A stretch of DNA of 64,000 nt, from contig NZ_OY782564.1 in assembly GCF_963677875.1 (NCBI RefSeq), forward strand, positions 124,001 to 188,000, in the 5' to 3' direction. Origin of the DNA: Thiomicrorhabdus sp. (GTDB lineage: Bacteria > Pseudomonadota > Gammaproteobacteria > Thiomicrospirales > Thiomicrospiraceae). The position numbers were made by a program, and so were the translations under genes. This document shows positions 17,995-26,232 of the stretch, in pieces; the first letter of the stretch is position 1, and each line of letters starts with the position of its first letter. Under the pieces are notes generated by a model, which was not told the DNA's origin, did not search any database, and saw only the letters and a list, made by a program, of their open reading frames with translations.

Positions 17995-18553
17995 CTTCAT
18001 CACAAATACGTCTAATAGTTGTTCGGCTTACACCATATTCTTTGGATAAAGAGTTCATTGATTTGGCTTTTGAGGCAACTAACTGTCGAATTAACTTTCT
18101 GTCTTTATCGCTAATTTGTTGAGGGCGCCCCATGTGTTTGCCAGCTTTCTGAGCACGCTCTCGTCCCTCGGTTGTTCTCTGAACAATCAGATCTCGTTCT
18201 AGTTCAGCAAAAACGCCAAGCAAACTGACCATCGCTTTCGCAAAGGGAGAGTTATCGGTTGAGTCGATAGCGCCATCTAGTGTTTTGAGTGATGCACCTT
18301 TTTGATGAATTCTATCTACCGTTGCCAAAATGGATTTGAGAGAACGACCAAGTCGGTCGAGTTTTGTGACAACGACTACATCTCCATTACGGATGTAGTT
18401 CAGCATTTCGTTTAGCTTTGACTCATTCTGTTGGCTGATACCAGATTGCTTACCAGAAAAGATTTCTTCACACCCCTCTCTGGTAAGCGATTCTAGTTGC
18501 AACTCCAAATCTTGTTCAATGGTCGAAACTCGTGCGTATCCAATTAAAGCCAT
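17987..18553 (-). CDS. Serine recombinase of the resolvase/invertase family
   Basis: This 188-residue protein has the catalytic domain of small serine recombinases. The nucleophile serine is in YARVSTIEQD (residue 10). The arginine-bearing motif is VVTKLDRLGRSLKSIL. The dimer helix is AMVSLLGVFAELERDLIVQRTTEGRERA. A C-terminal Hin-like helix-turn-helix (about 145-188; MNSLSKEYGVSRTTIRRI) follows. It is the length of Tn3-type resolvases and of Pin/Hin invertases. No transposase gene accompanies it. Three short inverted repeats just upstream (18559-18659) look like its binding sites. Confidence 0.92.
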   Translation of the reverse strand: MALIGYARVSTIEQDLELQLESLTREGCEEIFSGKQSGISQQNESKLNEMLNYIRNGDVVVVTKLDRLGRSLKSILATVDRIHQKGASLKTLDGAIDSTDNSPFAKAMVSLLGVFAELERDLIVQRTTEGRERAQKAGKHMGRPQQISDKDRKLIRQLVASKAKSMNSLSKEYGVSRTTIRRICDEEK

Positions 18554-18558
18554 GCTAT

Positions 18559-18659
18559 GTACCTAAGTTAAAACTTTAGTACATCATAACATTGAGTGTA
18601 ACTTAATATATATAATTTAATTAAGTTCATGAACTAAATGTGATTAAAGTGTTTAGTTC
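18559..18659. repeat. Three-palindrome res-like site upstream of the resolvase gene
   Basis: Three inverted repeats stand in a row: 18559-18582 (GTACCTAAGTT facing AACTTTAGTAC, 9 of 11 matching), 18600-18627 (AACTTAAT facing ATTAAGTT) and 18631-18659 (GAACTAAA facing TTTAGTTC). They share an AACTWA core. Three subsites directly before the gene match the layout of Tn3-type res sites, which also control resolvase expression. Confidence 0.5.
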
Positions 18660-18775
18660 CATTTTTTGAAAATTGACGTTGGAAGATATTTTGTGGACAA
18701 ATACACAGTGTGTGAATTAACGTTGAATAAATCTCTGCAAAGAGAAGAATTTAATGGCTTACCAGAGAATAGAAG

Positions 18776-19267
18776 TTATGCCGGCAATACGAATTTAGCT
18801 TTAAGTTCTCTTAATAGCTGAAAGGTACTGATGCAAGGAACCTCAAATTCCTTGCAGATATTGGGAACTTTAACCTTCTTTGTCCTTTGAGTTAGAAGAG
18901 CTTCGTGGCTAACAACAGTAGCTCCGATAGATTTAGCTTTTGCGATAATCCATGGGTCAGCTTTAGCAAGAAAACTATCCCTATTGCCGGCATTGTAATC
19001 ACCAGCCATTACTGACGTTACAATTTCTGAAAAGACTTGTTGCGTTGCTTCGTCATCGTTAGCCACAAAATGCTTTGGGCGGTCTTTGGCCCATTCAGCC
19101 AGTTCGTCATCGCCATCTTTGAGTTCTCGTCCAATCATATCGATACTGCCCAGCTCACCTAATTCATACTGTTGATCTAACCAGTCCCAATAAGCAGGAC
19201 AGATATCCATTCCGTAATATTGGTTTTTGGCTTGAATGTAAGTATTGGAGTCGAGCAAATATCTCAA
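18776..19267 (-). CDS. DUF4411 PIN-like toxin
   Basis: This 163-residue protein begins MRYLLDSNTYIQAKNQYYGM and contains ADPWIIAKAKSIGATVVSHE, both typical of DUF4411. That is a PIN-like nuclease family with acidic active-site residues (the first D in LLDSN and the D in ADPWI). Such proteins act as toxins when paired with an XRE-ImmA protein. The start overlaps the stop of the upstream antitoxin gene by four bases, so the two are translated as a pair. It is probably an RNase, by family inference. Confidence 0.82.
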   Translation of the reverse strand: MRYLLDSNTYIQAKNQYYGMDICPAYWDWLDQQYELGELGSIDMIGRELKDGDDELAEWAKDRPKHFVANDDEATQQVFSEIVTSVMAGDYNAGNRDSFLAKADPWIIAKAKSIGATVVSHEALLTQRTKKVKVPNICKEFEVPCISTFQLLRELKAKFVLPA

Positions 19268-20403
19268 ATTGAAAGCTCCTGAGCGAATTTCGCGATATTA
19301 GTAGGTTTCATTCCTAGCAAATCTCCAGCCTCTCGCAAAAGCACTTGACCATTGAGTGCTTGACTGACAACAGCTCTAGAAAAACTTTCACTAATTTGCG
19401 CTTTCTTATTACGGTAGTAACTTGGACCACTGCCACTAGATTCACGGTTCTGATGCGCTTCTTTTTCAGCAGCGATAAAACTTTGGTAAGTTGCTTGAGA
19501 AATAAAGTTACATGTCAACGCTCGGCGAGCGAGTACCCATCTGCTGACATGGAAGTGTGATTCCAGATTAGGGAGATTTTCACGCCAGTCATCAACATCC
19601 GTCTGCCAGTGTTGTCTGAATTCAGTCTCAGGTACAAGGAATTCTGCGGCAACCGCATTACATAGAATTTCTTCTTGTCGTTGGTTTTGAGAATTGCCGT
19701 CGGAAATTCCAGATTGACCAATCCAGATATGGCAAAGTTCATGAATCAGTGTGAATAAACGTGCACCGGGAGCATCAGCATGATTGACAAAAATCATAGG
19801 AGCCAAATCATCAGTAATGGCAAAGCCACGAAATTCACCAACATTCAGTGTTCGGGTATGGTGGCCTAGATTGCTTTGGCGCATAACCAAAATGCCAATG
19901 TTTTCTATTTTGGAGACTAAGTTTCGGTAATAGTCTTCCCAATTGCCGCGCACTGGATGAGCAGCTACATTTAGCTTTTGGCGCATATCAGCAACAATCC
20001 GATTTACATCGCGGATATCAGCGAAGCTACCAACAACAGAATTGGATTCGGCAAACTGCTGTTTTAAATAATCCTTATACCAGTCCTGTCGTTGTAGCAT
20101 CAGCTTGATGAGGTCGAGTAATTCAGCACTAGGGCGATTCACTCCTTGTCCATCAACGGTTCTAAGATCAGGTAAAGGTAACTCTTCTACTGGTGGTTGA
20201 GTCAAAAAGAGATAACCGAACGGGATGTGTGCCTTTTTAGCAAAATCCATTGCTTGATTAAATGTAAGAGAGCGTTCAGCGGTTTCCCACTCTGTTAAAC
20301 GTTCTTCCGTTTTACCTAGTTTTCGAGCAAATTCAGGCACAGAAAACCCTAGGCGCTCACGAGCCCATACTAAGATTTCTGGATTGATATTTGCGTTAGG
20401 CAT
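19264..20403 (-). CDS. XRE-ImmA/IrrE family antitoxin
   Basis: This 379-residue protein has an N-terminal XRE helix-turn-helix (about residues 8-62; LGFSVPEFARKLGKTEERLTEWE) and a central ImmA/IrrE zinc-peptidase domain with HELCH at residues 221-225. Proteins of this architecture are encoded directly before DUF4411 toxins and serve as antitoxins. The helix-turn-helix probably represses the pair. The gene starts at an ATG 90 bases after the stop of the SH3-domain gene, so it could also receive read-through from the restriction operon. Confidence 0.88.
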   Translation of the reverse strand: MPNANINPEILVWARERLGFSVPEFARKLGKTEERLTEWETAERSLTFNQAMDFAKKAHIPFGYLFLTQPPVEELPLPDLRTVDGQGVNRPSAELLDLIKLMLQRQDWYKDYLKQQFAESNSVVGSFADIRDVNRIVADMRQKLNVAAHPVRGNWEDYYRNLVSKIENIGILVMRQSNLGHHTRTLNVGEFRGFAITDDLAPMIFVNHADAPGARLFTLIHELCHIWIGQSGISDGNSQNQRQEEILCNAVAAEFLVPETEFRQHWQTDVDDWRENLPNLESHFHVSRWVLARRALTCNFISQATYQSFIAAEKEAHQNRESSGSGPSYYRNKKAQISESFSRAVVSQALNGQVLLREAGDLLGMKPTNIAKFAQELSI

Positions 20404-20493
20404 GTTTTGATCAACACTTTGTTATTTACAACGAATTATAGCTGAGCCACTATGTTTTGTTAACTAAGGAGGATATATTCACTGTTCAAGAAA

Positions 20494-21969
20494 TCACTGC
20501 TCAAGTTTACTTAGATAACGCGAAAACACCCAGCCTTGAATCATTTTTTCTGAGCTGGAATCGTAGTACTCAATTAAAGACCATGCCTTTTGTTTATCGA
20601 CTAGCTTGACGATTTTTCCTCTTTTGAGCGTGTCAATGACTTCAAATTTTTTACCTGCATCAGCTCGAACATATAGAACTGTTTTAACATCAACAAAACG
20701 ATGGTGCACTAAAATTACAGGACTCAGGTGTTCACTTGCAGTAGCAATAATCTGTTTTTTGGGAGTTTCTTGTTCGATGCCTTGCCACTTTTCCTGCCAA
20801 TAAGGAGTAGTAACATTAACGAAAATGCCCATTGCATACTCCAATAATCGAAGCATAACGAAGTAAGTAAATATTTTGACTGGATCAGGTAGGCCGTTAA
20901 ACCACTCCCTAAAACGCTTCTGTTCATCTGCCTCTGGTAGTTCTATCGGTGGTGATGCTTTCCAGCTATCCGAAGTCGCTGTTGTAGCGTAATCGAAATC
21001 TGTTTTTGTCCAATTGGAAATTTCAATTTGAGCAAGTGACTCCGTCATAACCCCGTATTTTTCAACTAGGTTTTCTATTGGTGAAAACATCTCTGCAAGA
21101 GAGTTTGCTCTGGAAATTGTTTCTGCATAGGTAGAATTTGAGAATTCTAATGAGGCAAGTATGGATGCGTTTTGATTACCGAGGAGTTGCTCAAGATAGT
21201 TTTCGGTATTCAATCCAAAAACTGCAAGGTTGAATTGATCTGATAATTTTTCAATAGTGCTTTGCTGGCTATTAATGAACGAGAGGTGATCTTGGACTGA
21301 ATCAAAGCCTAAAGCTTTGAGAGGATTGGCAATGGCACTCATTGATTGATCGATGCCTTCCCATACTTTGGCTGCTGAAGTATTTATGCTTTCAAGCATG
21401 GAAGTGATGGATGATGTCTTTGAAAACCATTCTTCATGATGCGATTGGATAGCCTGAGCGGCAGATATTGCTGACGAATTAAGGTATTCACTGTATTGGA
21501 CTTGTGCTGCTTCAATTTCGGATATAGCTGGCGCATACAAATTTTGCCAAGTGTTGGCCGAAGAAAAATTTATGTCACCAAACATGGAGGTTACGGATGC
21601 AGCTTTTGCAAGCAACTCTTCATGTTGTGATTGGAAATCTTGGATACTCTCAAGTGCTGGTGCATTCAGGTATGTCTGACATTGGGCTTGCGCAGCATCA
21701 AGCGCCGATATCGCAGGTGAATGTAGGTTCTCAATTTGTTTAACCAATTCTTCATGTGAATAAGAAGAACTAATCGATTCAAGTTGAGCCGTAAGCTGTT
21801 CGGATAAGGTTGGCTCTTTTAAATATGTAGAAGCTAATACAGATTCACTTATATTCGACAAACCATAAAGTGCTGAAACCTCAGCTAAACTAGAAATATC
21901 TGATAAATCTTTAAATTCAGAATTTATTGCTTTGAGTTGTTCCTTGAGAACAAGATCATGATCTATCAT
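20494..21969 (-). CDS. Unrecognised membrane protein with two 62-residue repeats and a C-terminal SH3 domain
   Basis: This 491-residue protein is the last gene of the hsdRMS-kwaAB operon, 12 bases after the KwaB-like gene. The first 340 residues are helical and rich in Ser, Ala, Gln and Glu. They contain two tandem repeats of about 62 residues (roughly 85-146 and 147-208), each opening with PAIS, then AAQ, HEE and SITSM/SVTSM motifs. One hydrophobic helix lies at about residues 363-386. A bacterial SH3-like domain (about 427-488; KTVLYVRADAGKKFEVIDTLKRG and WVFSRYL) ends the protein. No nuclease or ATPase motif is seen. It may sense or scaffold at the membrane as a third partner of the Kiwa-like pair. 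That role is inference. Confidence 0.8.
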   Translation of the reverse strand: MIDHDLVLKEQLKAINSEFKDLSDISSLAEVSALYGLSNISESVLASTYLKEPTLSEQLTAQLESISSSYSHEELVKQIENLHSPAISALDAAQAQCQTYLNAPALESIQDFQSQHEELLAKAASVTSMFGDINFSSANTWQNLYAPAISEIEAAQVQYSEYLNSSAISAAQAIQSHHEEWFSKTSSITSMLESINTSAAKVWEGIDQSMSAIANPLKALGFDSVQDHLSFINSQQSTIEKLSDQFNLAVFGLNTENYLEQLLGNQNASILASLEFSNSTYAETISRANSLAEMFSPIENLVEKYGVMTESLAQIEISNWTKTDFDYATTATSDSWKASPPIELPEADEQKRFREWFNGLPDPVKIFTYFVMLRLLEYAMGIFVNVTTPYWQEKWQGIEQETPKKQIIATASEHLSPVILVHHRFVDVKTVLYVRADAGKKFEVIDTLKRGKIVKLVDKQKAWSLIEYYDSSSEKMIQGWVFSRYLSKLEQ

Positions 21970-21981
21970 TAAAGCTCGCCC

Positions 21982-22815
21982 TTAATTTATTGCCTGAACA
22001 GAGTTCGCCAAACGTTTTTCTTGACCAAATGGGGTGGTGTAGAAGCGTTGTTCAATGCCGTAAACGAGGTTTTTTAATTGTTCATCATTACCAATCTTGA
22101 AGCATTCATTATCTTCATCATATTCAAGAACTTCCCCGCAATAGTCACCAATATAGTCAGGGATTTGTTCTCGAGCTTCTTCAGACATTTCGCTTAGGGT
22201 ATTCATTGCCATTGCAATACGTTTCCGGTTTGGCTTAGAAACTTTATCAGCATCAAAATCACCGGTAAGTTCGATGAATGATTCGTCCAAAAAGTTTTCA
22301 ACTTCTTCTTGCGAAGCCTCACGATAAAGTTCGTCGATGCCTTTAAAAATGCTGGAAATGGAAGCGAGGTTTTTAAAGACTAAAGTGTCTGATTCTTTGA
22401 GGTAGATTGCGTCAGGAATGGTATTAATGACCAAGCGGTTATCTGATTGCTCTATTTCTGCAGCTTCACCGAAAGAGACAAACTTTTTACTGATAAAAAG
22501 TGATTTGGTTATTTTTTGAAAGTAAAAATCATCACCTTGGACAGCAATAATAAAAGCGATTTTTTCAAATTGATTTTTTACCAAATCATCGTAATCCTTT
22601 GAATCAAACTCGGCAGTTAAGATTGGCAGGCAAAAATCTTTTTGGCTGAAGTCTTCGACTTTAAACCATGAATCTTCATCCAGATTATGGTCGGGATTAT
22701 AAGGTACACATGCATTAAGCCTGACATCTAGCCCTTCAAATAGAGTATGGTCTGATACGACTTTACGGTAAGGTTTTTTGGTTAATCTTTTGACTTTTGC
22801 CAGTACATGATCCAT
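21982..22815 (-). CDS. kwaB: KwaB-like protein (DUF4868) of a Kiwa-type defence pair
   Basis: This 277-residue soluble protein resembles DUF4868. Supporting features are the central beta-rich part (FEKIAFIIAVQGDDFYFQKITKSLFISKK), the segment LVINTIPDAIYLKESDTLVFKN, then SSIFKGIDELYREASQEEVENFL and a helical C-terminal half. In the Kiwa system KwaB is the cytosolic partner of membrane protein KwaA and acts against phage DNA. The preceding membrane protein gene, three bases upstream, fits KwaA. Length is slightly below the usual figure of about 300. The assignment rests on pattern and on the pair arrangement. Confidence 0.65.
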   Translation of the reverse strand: MDHVLAKVKRLTKKPYRKVVSDHTLFEGLDVRLNACVPYNPDHNLDEDSWFKVEDFSQKDFCLPILTAEFDSKDYDDLVKNQFEKIAFIIAVQGDDFYFQKITKSLFISKKFVSFGEAAEIEQSDNRLVINTIPDAIYLKESDTLVFKNLASISSIFKGIDELYREASQEEVENFLDESFIELTGDFDADKVSKPNRKRIAMAMNTLSEMSEEAREQIPDYIGDYCGEVLEYDEDNECFKIGNDEQLKNLVYGIEQRFYTTPFGQEKRLANSVQAIN

Positions 22816-22818
22816 TTT

Positions 22819-23376
22819 TTAATCCCGCTCTATAAAGGTGTAGTTGTTAATTCGGAAGGCTTTGTCGATAGCGATTTCATCCGGTTGTTTATATTTCTGT
22901 TTGCTTATTAGGAATATCGCTGTGCCGTTAGTGGTTTTGATGTTGTAGAACTCAAAGCCGAACAGTAAAAACAACGGATTGAAATACAGTGCCTGCGATA
23001 GATAAGTAAATAAGAATAGTACGCCGTAAACAAACCAGAGCGTTTCCCAGTTGCCAATGCTTAAGGCGACAAAGAAATAGCCCAAGTAACTCGGGAGAAA
23101 GCTATTGTTTGCGTGTTCAATGCTCTCTGTTGAGCCTGCCTTAAATTCATCACTGCCGAGTTTTGAACTTAAAAGAATGCTGATGCCTGTTGATAACACC
23201 GGAACCAAGAAATAAAGGATATAGGACAGGCTGTTTGGTAATTCAACTAGCCAGTTAAGCCAGGAAATTTCCATTAAGAAATAATCCAGAGCAAAACCTT
23301 GCTGAACCAGAAAAATAATCACCAGTAATGATGTGGCATTAAAGGTCAGCAAAAGTCGAAAAAACAAGTTAGCCAT
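22819..23376 (-). CDS. kwaA: KwaA-like four-helix membrane protein
   Basis: This 185-residue protein has four likely membrane helices (about residues 6-28, 48-70, 95-112 and 114-143). A short cytosolic tail follows, with the segment FEFYNIKTTNGTAIFLISK. Size and topology fit KwaA, the membrane sensor of Kiwa. Its ATG shares one base with the stop codon of hsdS (TAATG), so its translation is coupled to the restriction specificity subunit. The call depends mainly on the adjacent DUF4868 gene. Confidence 0.6.
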   Translation of the reverse strand: MANLFFRLLLTFNATSLLVIIFLVQQGFALDYFLMEISWLNWLVELPNSLSYILYFLVPVLSTGISILLSSKLGSDEFKAGSTESIEHANNSFLPSYLGYFFVALSIGNWETLWFVYGVLFLFTYLSQALYFNPLFLLFGFEFYNIKTTNGTAIFLISKQKYKQPDEIAIDKAFRINNYTFIERD

Positions 23377-24605
23377 TATTTCACCGTCACTTGACCGTTC
23401 ATAAGCATTGGGAGGAGCCAGTCGCGGAGTGTTGATAGATGTTTATTTTCTTTCTCTAAATTTACTTTTGTTGAATATACGTCAATTACAACTGGATTGA
23501 ATTTATCAAGTATGTAATTTGGGGGGATAATAATTGGTGTGTTCTTAAGGTTTTCCTGATTAATTTTTTTCTGTATCGAACCGCTCATCATATTAACTAC
23601 AGGAATATTTTTAAGGGTTAAATGAAGTAACGGATTGGAAAAACCTTCAATAGCTTCAAGTATATGAGCGTGATTATTTACCCAAGATTTTCCATATATG
23701 AACTGAAGAACTGGAAAACCATTAGAATCCATTACCGAGCCATCTTCAGCTAAAAGTACATACTCTCCATCAAAAATGTAGTTATTAATGTAATCCATAA
23801 CTGAAGTAGCACCATAATATGGGATGTTCCCCTGCATTAGAGCCCTTTGCTTTCCTGAAAGAGGAACTCTTTTTGAATCGTGAATTCTGATAATTTGAGA
23901 TAGAGCTCCGTCTTGCCAAGACTCTGGGATTTCGCGTTTTAGGGTTGGGTTGTAGACCATTTTGCCGCCGGTGGTTTTGTAGGGTTGGCCGTTGGCGTCG
24001 GGGAAGTCGAATTGTACAAACCAGTAGTCATACAGCGTTTTTGCCATGGCTTCCAATTCGGCATTAATGCGGTTATTGAGTTCGATTTTGTCATCAATTG
24101 CATTAAGTAAACTTACTATTTTCTTTTGTTCAGCAACACTTGGTAGTGGAGCTTCAACCTCGTAAATTCTTTCGGGCGAAGTGTGCTTTACTTTTGAACC
24201 TGATGAAGTTAAACGGATTTGTTCCCTAACAGATTTTGTTTTAAACAGATGATAAACATAGTCAGTGATCAGCTTTTCTGAATCAGTTGATATTAAACCT
24301 AATCGTTGATTGTGCAGATAAATTCCTGATTCAGGAATGCGTGCGCAACTACCGAGCAGACCAGCTGCTTGCTCGGTCATAGCAACAATAATATCTCCTT
24401 TTTCATGAATATAATCTTCAGGAATTTCGCCTAAATAAAACTTTTCTTTTCCCTGTTGGCGTTTAAATCCACCTTCTTCAAAAAAATTCCCTGGTGTAAG
24501 GACTATATAGTCTGTTGCTTCATCACTGAAAAACTCACCTTTAAAGGGAAAACCGTGTTTTACGAAAAGCTTCCCTTTAAGTTTGGTTATTGGCCAGTTA
24601 CTCAT
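23376..24605 (-). CDS. hsdS: Type I restriction enzyme specificity subunit HsdS
   Basis: This 409-residue protein has the two-part HsdS plan. The first target-recognition domain (about residues 1-155) and the conserved coiled-coil spacer (LPSVAEQKKIVSLLNAIDDKIELNNRINAELEAMAKTLYDYWFVQFDF, about 155-202) are clear. The second recognition domain and a second spacer with LSTLRDWLLPMLMNGQV at the end follow. It directs methylation and cleavage to a bipartite site that cannot be read from sequence. It overlaps hsdM by eight bases. Target domains evolve fast, so specificity is probably unique. Confidence 0.95.
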   Translation of the reverse strand: MSNWPITKLKGKLFVKHGFPFKGEFFSDEATDYIVLTPGNFFEEGGFKRQQGKEKFYLGEIPEDYIHEKGDIIVAMTEQAAGLLGSCARIPESGIYLHNQRLGLISTDSEKLITDYVYHLFKTKSVREQIRLTSSGSKVKHTSPERIYEVEAPLPSVAEQKKIVSLLNAIDDKIELNNRINAELEAMAKTLYDYWFVQFDFPDANGQPYKTTGGKMVYNPTLKREIPESWQDGALSQIIRIHDSKRVPLSGKQRALMQGNIPYYGATSVMDYINNYIFDGEYVLLAEDGSVMDSNGFPVLQFIYGKSWVNNHAHILEAIEGFSNPLLHLTLKNIPVVNMMSGSIQKKINQENLKNTPIIIPPNYILDKFNPVVIDVYSTKVNLEKENKHLSTLRDWLLPMLMNGQVTVK

Positions 24606-26232
24606 ACTTCAACCCTGCCAATTGCTTTTTAATTTCCTTTTCAAACTCGTGCGACTGGCTAAATAGGCTGTCCAGATTATCGGTAAAGCCTTGCATTTTG
24701 GCTTTAAACTCATCAGGCGTTATATCAATGTATTCAATTTTCACGTCAAAATATTGACCGGCACTGAGGCTGTAATTTTTGGCTGCAATATCTTCATAGC
24801 TCACCGCCACCGATAAATCTTCAATGGCTTGTTTGCCATTAAAGACATCGATAATTTTTTGTTCTTCCGCTTGGGTCAGTACGGTTTTTTGGTTTTTGCC
24901 GTCTTTGACTTTTTCACCCAAGTTTGAGGCATCAATTAACACCACATCACCTTGGTTGCTGGCATCAATAAACAGAATAGATACGTTGGTTCCAGTGGTG
25001 GCGAAAATATTGGATGGCATAGACACCACGCCGGCGAGCATTTTGTTATCGACCAAATGTTGGCGGATTTTCTTGTCGATTCCAGTTTGTGCGGTAATAA
25101 ATCCGGTTGGCACGACCACCGCCGCTTTACCGGCCGGTTTTAAAGAGGTAATAATGTGCTGCAAGAACAGTTGGTAAATTTCCATTTTGTCCTTGGCTTT
25201 GGCTTTGGTTTTAGGAATACCTGCAAAGAATCGCGCTTTATTTTCCTTGCCCTCTAAATCATCACGAAAATCACTGAAATCCATTTTAAATGGCGGATTA
25301 CTGACAATAAAATCGAACTTTTTCAGCTCGTTTCCGTCTTTGTGATACGGATGCAACATGGTGTTGCCTTGAATGACATTCGGTATCGAATGCACCAGAC
25401 TATTCAGAATTAGATTTAGGCGTAACAAGTTAGAAGATTTTTGCGAAATATCCTGCGTGTAGATGCTGCAACGGTTTTCACCAATGGCGTGCGCCACATT
25501 CATTAACAGCGTTCCCGAACCAGCTGATGGATCATAACAACTGACATTACGAATCTGTCCGCGCTGCTCTTCAGGGACAAGAATCGCCGCCATAATGCGT
25601 GCCACCGCATGTGGCGTGTAATATTCCGCGTATTTGCCGCCGGAATTGCTGTTGTAGTCTTTAATCAGGTATTCAAAAATCGTGGCATAGAAGTCGAATT
25701 TTTGGGTAAAGATGCGCTCAAAACTGAACTCCACCAGCTTATTGATAATGGCACGGCAAAACGCATCGCGCTTGGAGTCATCGGCAATGTATTGGCTCAG
25801 GCGATCAAACAACACGACCTTGGCTCCACCATCGGTTTTAACCGCAAAGATGTCGTTATTGTTAATGGCAATGTCTAAGAGCGTGTCATCAAACAATTTT
25901 GCAAAGTCGGCTTCGTTTTGCTGGCTAAACAGGTAGCTAATAAAGTGGTGCGGCTTTAAACGCGCTGTGTCACCACCCATTTGCAGTTGCAGCATCTCCA
26001 AATCGTCTTCGGGCATTTGTGCTACAAGTTGTTCCCAATTTTCAGCTTGGGCAAGATTTGGATCGAGTTTCTTGGCTTCAAAGGCGAATTTATCGTTTAG
26101 GAATTTGTAGAGAAACGCTTGGGTAATGATCTTGAATTCATTGCCGTCATTGCCCAATCCGTAATGGGCACAAATGCTTTTTAGGCTATCAATCAGTTGT
26201 TTGGTTTTTTCTTGAAACTCGAGTTCTACCAC
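24598..26232 (-). CDS. hsdM: Type I restriction enzyme methyltransferase subunit HsdM
   Basis: This 544-residue N6-adenine methyltransferase has an N-terminal helical HsdM domain (about residues 1-165), the SAM-binding motif DPSAGSGTL (234-242) and the catalytic NPPF motif (312-315). It starts with GTG inside the end of hsdR (7-base overlap), showing coupled translation in the order R-M-S. Many gammaproteobacterial operons instead run M-S-R or R before a separate M-S promoter. Confidence 0.97.
   Translation of the reverse strand: MVELEFQEKTKQLIDSLKSICAHYGLGNDGNEFKIITQAFLYKFLNDKFAFEAKKLDPNLAQAENWEQLVAQMPEDDLEMLQLQMGGDTARLKPHHFISYLFSQQNEADFAKLFDDTLLDIAINNNDIFAVKTDGGAKVVLFDRLSQYIADDSKRDAFCRAIINKLVEFSFERIFTQKFDFYATIFEYLIKDYNSNSGGKYAEYYTPHAVARIMAAILVPEEQRGQIRNVSCYDPSAGSGTLLMNVAHAIGENRCSIYTQDISQKSSNLLRLNLILNSLVHSIPNVIQGNTMLHPYHKDGNELKKFDFIVSNPPFKMDFSDFRDDLEGKENKARFFAGIPKTKAKAKDKMEIYQLFLQHIITSLKPAGKAAVVVPTGFITAQTGIDKKIRQHLVDNKMLAGVVSMPSNIFATTGTNVSILFIDASNQGDVVLIDASNLGEKVKDGKNQKTVLTQAEEQKIIDVFNGKQAIEDLSVAVSYEDIAAKNYSLSAGQYFDVKIEYIDITPDEFKAKMQGFTDNLDSLFSQSHEFEKEIKKQLAGLKYE

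Noticed and set aside
17861..18049. Plus-strand open frame of 62 codons at the resolvase end
   Set aside because: It crosses two terminator hairpins and the repeat array and has no ribosome site.
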